12,248 nucleotides of DNA, taken from contig QUTJ01031497.1 in the NCBI GenBank assembly GCA_003573635.1, positions 1-12,248 of the forward strand, read 5' to 3'. Below are positions 8,178 through 12,248 of this stretch, piece by piece. Within the stretch, counting starts at the first letter, position 1, and every line of letters starts with the position of its first letter. Source of the stretch: Goniomonas avonlea (taxonomy: Eukaryota > Cryptophyceae > Goniomonadida > Goniomonadaceae). The notes under the pieces were generated by a model that saw only the letters and a list, made by a program, of their open reading frames with translations, did no database searches and had not been told where the DNA came from. Position numbers and translations under genes: made by a program.

Positions 8178-8354
8178 ACTGTAGTGTGACTTGGAGGAGA
8201 GGGGGTGGGAGGTGGAGATGGTGGAGATGGGGGAGCCCCTCTGCTGCTTGAGGTAGTGTGACCTGGAGGAGAGACGGCGGGAGGTGGAGAGGGTGGGATG
8301 GTGGATATCGGGGGGTAGGTCATGGAGGAGATGTTGGTGGGGGGGGGGGGGGGG
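8178..8354 (+). repeat. G-rich 72-bp tandem repeat ending in a poly-G run
   Basis: GTAGTGTGACTTGGAGGAGA (8181) recurs as GTAGTGTGACCTGGAGGAGA (8253), a period of 72 bp. Each is followed by GGTGGAGATGG-type units, and the block ends with a run of 16 G at 8339-8354. It begins directly after the UPF0489 stop codon, so it may form part of the 3' UTR. The many short G tracts could form G-quadruplexes. Confidence 0.7.
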
Positions 8355-8640
8355 CTCCCTTGAGCCTGCACGGCCGAGAGTTGGTTGGTCGCCAGTCTCT
8401 CTCCGCGATTGGTACTGTTCGGTTTTTAGAGGGATTTTAGAGGGATTCGGAGTGACCACCACTGAGTCGCTCAACAGAGGAGAACATGGAGTTTAGGACA
8501 ACAGCGTGGAGAGGAGAGGGGCAGTTGCTTGTTGTTGTTTTTCATAGGAGTGGAATGGAGGTTTCGAATGGAGTATAAAGATGGATTATAAAGATGGTTT
8601 TCATGATGGACGATCTCCAGGAGATTCTGAAGTTATTTGA
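8355..8640. other. Intergenic stretch without a recognised gene
   Basis: Mixed sequence with small direct repeats (TTTTAGAGGGATT twice near 8424-8446; GGAGTATAAAGATGGATTATAAAGATGG near 8570). No motif-bearing open frame was recognised. It may be the 3' UTR or flank of the UPF0489 gene. Confidence 0.4.
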
Positions 8641-8654
8641 GAGGATAATGACAG

Positions 8655-9140
8655 TTCTCCCTCCCTCCCCTCTCCCTCCCACAAAGCCATCAAGTCATGG
8701 TCGTGCCCCATCTCTCTCCCCTCCCTCTCTCCTCTCACCTGGAGTCACCTGGACAATCCCACCATCTCCTCCACTACTCTCCCCACCCCACCCGCCTCCC
8801 CATCGCTCCCTCCGCTCTCTCTTCCATGACTACTGAGTCATGACTACAGTATCAACAGACCTCACTGAATGTGACGCTGACGCAGACATGTCTCTCCCTC
8901 ACTCCCTTTCTCCCTGTCAACGTTTCTCCCTATGTCAACGGGCGAGATCGACGGGTGAGCAAGGAGCCTTGCCTCTCTCCCCATTTCTTCGCTTTTCGCT
9001 TCCCTCAGCGAGTCCTCTTGTTTCCCTCGTCCTCGTCTTCTCGCCTTCTCGCTCGCTCTCTCCTTCTCTCTCTCCCTTTCGGTTGACCGCGCGGCACTCT
9101 CGCTCTTGCTCTGTCGCTCTCCCTCGATCTCTGTCGCCTC
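8655..9140. repeat. CT-rich low-complexity sequence
   Basis: Extended CTCCCTCCCCTCTCC and TCTCTCTCC tracts with short islands of mixed sequence (about 8820-8900 and 8925-8975). The open frames here are Ser/Pro/Leu-rich by composition only. Confidence 0.7.
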
Positions 9141-10330
9141 ACGCTGTCTGTTTCAGCCTTCAGTCCTCAGTGTCCACAGAATCAACTCGGTGCTCACTCC
9201 TAACCCGCCCCCCTCAGGCCATGCCCTTCAACCACACCGGTATTCCCGCGCCTAAACTATCTTTCTCTGTCTCTCTCTCCCTCCCTCCCTCTATATCTCT
9301 GTCGCATTCCCTTTCGCTCTCTCATGCCTCCAGGCAGGCCCTCTCTATCTCTCTCGCGCGCGCTCCCTCCCTCACACACACACTCACTCACACACACTCT
9401 CTCTCTACACACGCTGTCTCAACGGTTGTCTGTTTCAGCATTCAGTCTTCAATGTCCACGGAAACAACTCGGTGTGCACTCGTGCCCACCCCCCTCAGGC
9501 CAAGCCCCTCAACCACACCAGTATTCCCGCGCCTATCTCCGCAAGAACCTTCGTTCTCTGTCCCCCCCCCCTCTCTCTCTCACACACACACACACTCACT
9601 CACTCTCTCACCCTCTCTCTCTCACACACATACACACACACGCTGTCTCAACTGTTGTTCAGCGTTCTGTCTCCAGTGTCCAAGGAGAAGCAACTCTGTT
9701 CACTCCTGACCCGCCCCCTCAGGCCAAGCCCTTCAACCACACCGGTATTCCCGCGCCTATCTCCGCAAGAACCTTCGTTCTCTGTCGCTCTCGCTTTCTT
9801 CCTCCATCTCTCCCTCCCTCCCCCCCCTCTCTCTCTCTCTCGCACTCCCTCTCTCTCTCACACACACTCACTCTCACTCACTCTCTCACACATGCACACA
9901 CACACACGCTGTCTCAACTGTTTCTGTTTCAGCGTTCTGTCTCCAGTGTCCAAGGAGAAGCAACTCTGTTCACTCCTGACCCGCCCCCTCAGGCCAAGCC
10001 CTTCAACCACACCGGTATTCCCGCGCCTATCTCCGCAAGAACCTTCGTTCTCTGTCGCTCTCGCTTTCTTCCTCCATCTCTCCCTCCCTCCCCCCCCTCT
10101 CTCTCTCTCTCGCACTCCCTCTCTCTCTCACACACACTCACTCTCACTCACTCTCTCACACATGCACACACACACACGCTGTCTCAACTGTTTCTGTTTC
10201 AGCGTTCTGTCCCCAGTGTCCAAGGAGAAGCAACTCTGTTCACTCCTGACCCGCCCCTCAGGCCAAGCCCTTCAACCACACCGGTATTCCCGCGCCTATC
10301 TCCCGCAAGAACCTTCCTCGCCCCTCCCCT
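9141..10330. repeat. Five-copy array of ~224-282-bp units with exon-like core
   Basis: Cores start right after a TTCAG at about 9157, 9439, 9663, 9933 and 10203. Each core (about 100-115 bp) contains CAGTGTCC-like sequence, a pyrimidine run ending CCCCTCAGGCC, and TTCAACCACACCGGTATTCC or close variants. CT, CTCA and CA microsatellites separate the cores. The units starting at 9663 and 9933 appear identical over their full 270 bp, indicating a recent duplication or conversion; the first two units are clearly diverged. Small indels in the poly-C segment change reading frame between units, so a continuous repeat protein is unlikely. Confidence 0.85.
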
Positions 10331-10387
10331 CCAGCCATCGCCAGGCTGCCCAACGACGACAGTCCAATCGTCCCCCCCTCCGTCTGA
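10262..10387 (+). other. Possible terminal exon after the last array unit
   Basis: After a strong acceptor-like CCGCCCCTCAG the sequence reads in one frame for 41 residues to a TGA. It begins AKPFNHTGIPAPISRKN and ends DDSPIVPPSV. Only this last unit has the extra C that keeps this frame (ISRKN); the internal units read ISART. It lacks a recognised domain, and no upstream exon is demonstrated. Joining phase 0 from the UPF0489 GAG at 8168-8170 is formally possible but speculative. Confidence 0.25.
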
Positions 10388-10409
10388 GCGCCCATCGCTC
10401 GCGGCCCAT

Positions 10410-10925
10410 CGGTCCGCTCGCCCACCCAGTCGCTTGTGGTCCGACTGGCCGCCCCCGTGGTCTTGCTGCCTTGTGGTGCGACTGGCTGCCCCAGTCGCTT
10501 GTGGCCTTACTGCCTTCCCTCGGCCACCCAGTCGCTTGTGGTCTGACTGGCCGCCCCGGTGGTTACTGCCTTGCTTGTGGTCCTACTGGCCGCCCTCCCC
10601 CGTGGTCCTTCTCACCGAGTCGCTCGTGGACTTACTGGCGTCGTTCGCCCATCCAGTCGCCTGTGGTCTACTGGCCACCCTCCTTCGTGGTCTCCCTGTC
10701 TGACTCCTTGTGGTCCGACTGGCCGCCCCAGACGCTTGTGGTCTGACTGCCTTCCGTTGCCCACCCTGTCGCTCCTGATCCTACACTACACCGGCCTCTC
10801 CAGTTGCCCGTGGCCCTACACTACACTGGCCTCTCTCGCCCACCCTGTTGCGCGTGGTCCACCCTGGCTGCCCTCACTCGCCCACCCTGTTGCTCGTGGT
10901 CTTGTACTGGCCTCCCTCGCCCCTC
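10410..10925. repeat. Degenerate ~37-bp minisatellite
   Basis: Roughly ten to twelve irregular copies of a unit close to CGCCCACCCAGTCGCTTGTG followed by GTCCGACTGGCCGCCC. The right-hand copies change to CACCCTGTTGCTCGTGGTC. Open frames across it are unlikely to be genes because the units vary in length. Confidence 0.8.
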
Positions 10926-10955
10926 GCTTGCGCCTTCGCCGGCTGGACAAGCGAA

Positions 10956-11036
10956 CTCGAGCAATCTCGGGCCATCTCGAGCAATCTCGGGCAAGCCTCG
11001 ATCTACCAGCCTCAATGACGGCCGCAATGACGGCCG
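10956..11036. repeat. Short direct repeats
   Basis: CTCGAGCAATCTCGGGC occurs at 10956-10972 and 10976-10992. CAATGACGGCCG occurs head to tail at 11013-11024 and 11025-11036. They follow directly on the minisatellite. Confidence 0.75.
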
Positions 11037-11400
11037 CGTTTCTCAAACCAAGTTTCTACTTCGGGAAACTTGACTATTGCTCGGACGAGAGCACGTCTCG
11101 CTGAGCGAGAGAGACAGACAGGGGCGCAAACCCCTGCACAACGCACGCGCACACAGCGCAAACGATGCGCGTGGCAAACGATACGCGTGGCGTGTGTCGC
11201 GCGATGATAATCCAAGATGAACAAGTAAACAGCGTGGTGGAGTCTTTTCTCGAGCTGTCTCTGTCTGTCTCTACGTATCAACCACCAAGTCAGCACGTGG
11301 CTAGTCATATGAATCACATTCGAGCGATAGAAACTGCCACAGCTCGTTTATCGTACTCGTACGGCACTCAACGAGAAGGCACTAGCGCACAAGCTCTGGG
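11037..11400. other. Intergenic stretch without a recognised gene
   Basis: No supported coding sequence. It contains a 16-bp tandem pair GCAAACGATGCGCGTG/GCAAACGATACGCGTG (11158-11189). Open frames on both strands show no motif. Confidence 0.45.
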
Positions 11401-11515
11401 CACTACATGGGGGGGTGACAGCTATAAACAGGTTGTGCACAGCTCAAATCGAGATTCTGATAATTCTCCGTTTGTCATCAATGACTCGTGCCTACTTTTT
11501 ATCATGTACTGGTGT

Positions 11516-11553
11516 ATAAACCAGCGCGATCCGGTTCGAGTCGGCTGGTTTAT
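11516..11553. repeat. Perfect 10-bp stem hairpin
   Basis: ATAAACCAGC (11516-11525) and GCTGGTTTAT (11544-11553) are perfect complements around an 18-nt loop containing GGTTCGAGTC. It lies inside the copy 2 element. The loop resembles a tRNA T-loop, but no tRNA cloverleaf can be built around it. Confidence 0.6.
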
Positions 11554-11655
11554 GAATTTAAAGTCAAACGGTAGAAATTGAACCTTCCCTTATGCAAGCT
11601 GGATCGACCACAGAAGTTTTCGCCGCCTTATCCGGCTTATATCTGGCTGTGGCTA

Positions 11656-11815
11656 GGCTTCGAATGTTTCATCGCCATTATCGTTGACACTATCGTCCAG
11701 GGCTGGCTTATGTTTCATAGTCATATCATTGACGCCATCGGCTTCGAATATTTCCTAGTCATTATCGTTGACACTCATACATTTCATAGTCGTTATCGTT
11801 GACACTATCGTGCAG
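11656..11815. repeat. Internal tandem repeats of the copy 2 element
   Basis: TTATCGTTGACACT occurs at 11678, 11762 and 11793. The longer block starting GGCTTCGAAT recurs 84 bp apart (11656 and 11740), with TTTCATAGTC variants between. This subterminal array explains most of the size difference from the 129-bp copy. Confidence 0.65.
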
Positions 11816-11991
11816 GGGACGGATAGTGACCATGATCTCAATTGATTACAAAATTGTGTAACTTGAACCAGTTTGGCCTGTCGCCCCCCGTTAGTGCCAG
11901 AGCCTGGGCCCAGGACCCCGAGGCTCGACCTGGTTGGGAGGCTGTAATTCTGAAAATGCTTGACTGGCTGCCTGTTCCTCTGCGGACACTA

Positions 11992-12248
11992 GAGGGGGGC
12001 GACAGCTGAGCTCAAACAAAGTTTCAAAGATGTTCCAGTGCCTACTTGTTGCGAACCAGCCGAACCAGCCGCTCGTTTATCTACCAGGCGGGACTACATA
12101 TGCAAAAATTGGGAGGAGAAATGAAATCGTCGAAATCCAGGACAGCCCTCTGGGTTTTGGAGGAGTCCCCTTTGTCCAATAGGGCCCTAACTTTGCAGTT
12201 GTGTACGAACAGGCACGTTCTCGCGGCCCTCCGATTTTCAAGCTCCTG
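11992..12248. mobile_element. Inverted-repeat element, copy 3 (left end only)
   Basis: CACTAGAGGGGGGCGACAGC starts the family terminus. It is followed by CTCAAAC and a TTTCAAAGATGTTCCAGT stretch, aligning with the left part of copy 1 (TTTTCAAAAAATGTTCTAGT). No right end is seen before the window stops, so the copy is cut by the edge or is a solo end. It starts only about 100 bp after copy 2 ends. Confidence 0.5.

Larger units (their letters stand above)
11406..11891. mobile_element. ~486-bp inverted-repeat element, copy 2 (diverged)
   Basis: The left end, around 11404, reads CTACATGGGGGGGTGACAGC and continues with AAACAGGTT. The right end reads CTGTCGCCCCCCGT then TAGTGCC. The right ~60 bp also match copy 1 (GATCTC, GATNACAAAATTGTG, GAACCAGTTTG). 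The left end is diverged, so the left limit is less certain. Outside the TA, GCTCTGG(G)CACTA on the left mirrors TAGTGCCAGAGC on the right, so the inverted repeat may extend 10-15 bp further. The interior encodes no transposase. Confidence 0.55.

Noticed and set aside
9324-10746. Two overlapping long open frames (459 and 424 codons) on the plus strand
   Set aside because: They cross CT/CA microsatellites and a minisatellite, change register relative to the repeat units, and have low-complexity Ser/Pro/Leu/His composition with no domain. Lack of stops follows from base composition.
11480-11553. Possible tRNA gene because of GGTTCGAGTC
   Set aside because: No matching acceptor, D or anticodon stems can be formed at the right spacing, and the T-stem pairing is poor. 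The sequence is better explained as a hairpin loop.
12081-12248. Minus-strand open frame of 55 codons reaching the right edge
   Set aside because: More than one frame on both strands is open or nearly so here and it overlaps the copy 3 element. There is no recognised motif, so it cannot be distinguished from chance.

Overview
This is eukaryotic nuclear DNA, most likely from a protist or microbial alga with short introns. The genes are interrupted by GT-AG introns, many only 37-52 nt long. The donors are mostly GTGAG or GTGCG, and the acceptors are YAG. There are long CA/GA/CT microsatellites, poly-G/poly-C runs and one assembly N (position 6759). I cannot name the species. Nothing bacterial or viral (operons, Shine-Dalgarno sites, CRISPR) is visible.

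Layout. 1-838: tandem and purine-rich repeats, which appear to be a late intron or the flank of the first gene. 839-1975 (minus): 5' part of an OPT-family oligopeptide transporter gene, with three exons recognisable before it runs into the repeats. 1976-2330: divergent promoter region with a dense cluster of CGGATA hexamers. 2331-3525 (plus): complete six-exon fatty-acid-hydroxylase/sterol-desaturase superfamily gene with all three histidine boxes. 3795-4091 (minus): small single-exon protein with signal peptide and membrane anchor. 4585-8176 (plus): an eleven-exon UPF0489 (C5orf22-like) gene, reconstructed here from reading phase and family motifs. Its last intron carries a 129-bp non-autonomous inverted-repeat element. 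8177-12248: gene-poor DNA made of G-rich tandem repeats, a CT/CA-rich array of ~270-bp units, a ~37-bp minisatellite, and two further copies of the inverted-repeat element.

The four genes look like ordinary neighbours with individual promoters (two divergent pairs, one convergent pair), not a functional cluster. The least explained parts are the inverted-repeat element family (termini containing GGGGGGCGACAG), the CGGATA promoter cluster, and the repeat array whose units each carry splice-acceptor-like sequence and an exon-like core. The long open frames at about 9324-10746 follow from stop-poor C/T repeats and are not annotated as genes. Exon models come from reading by eye. No alignment, expression data or database search was available.
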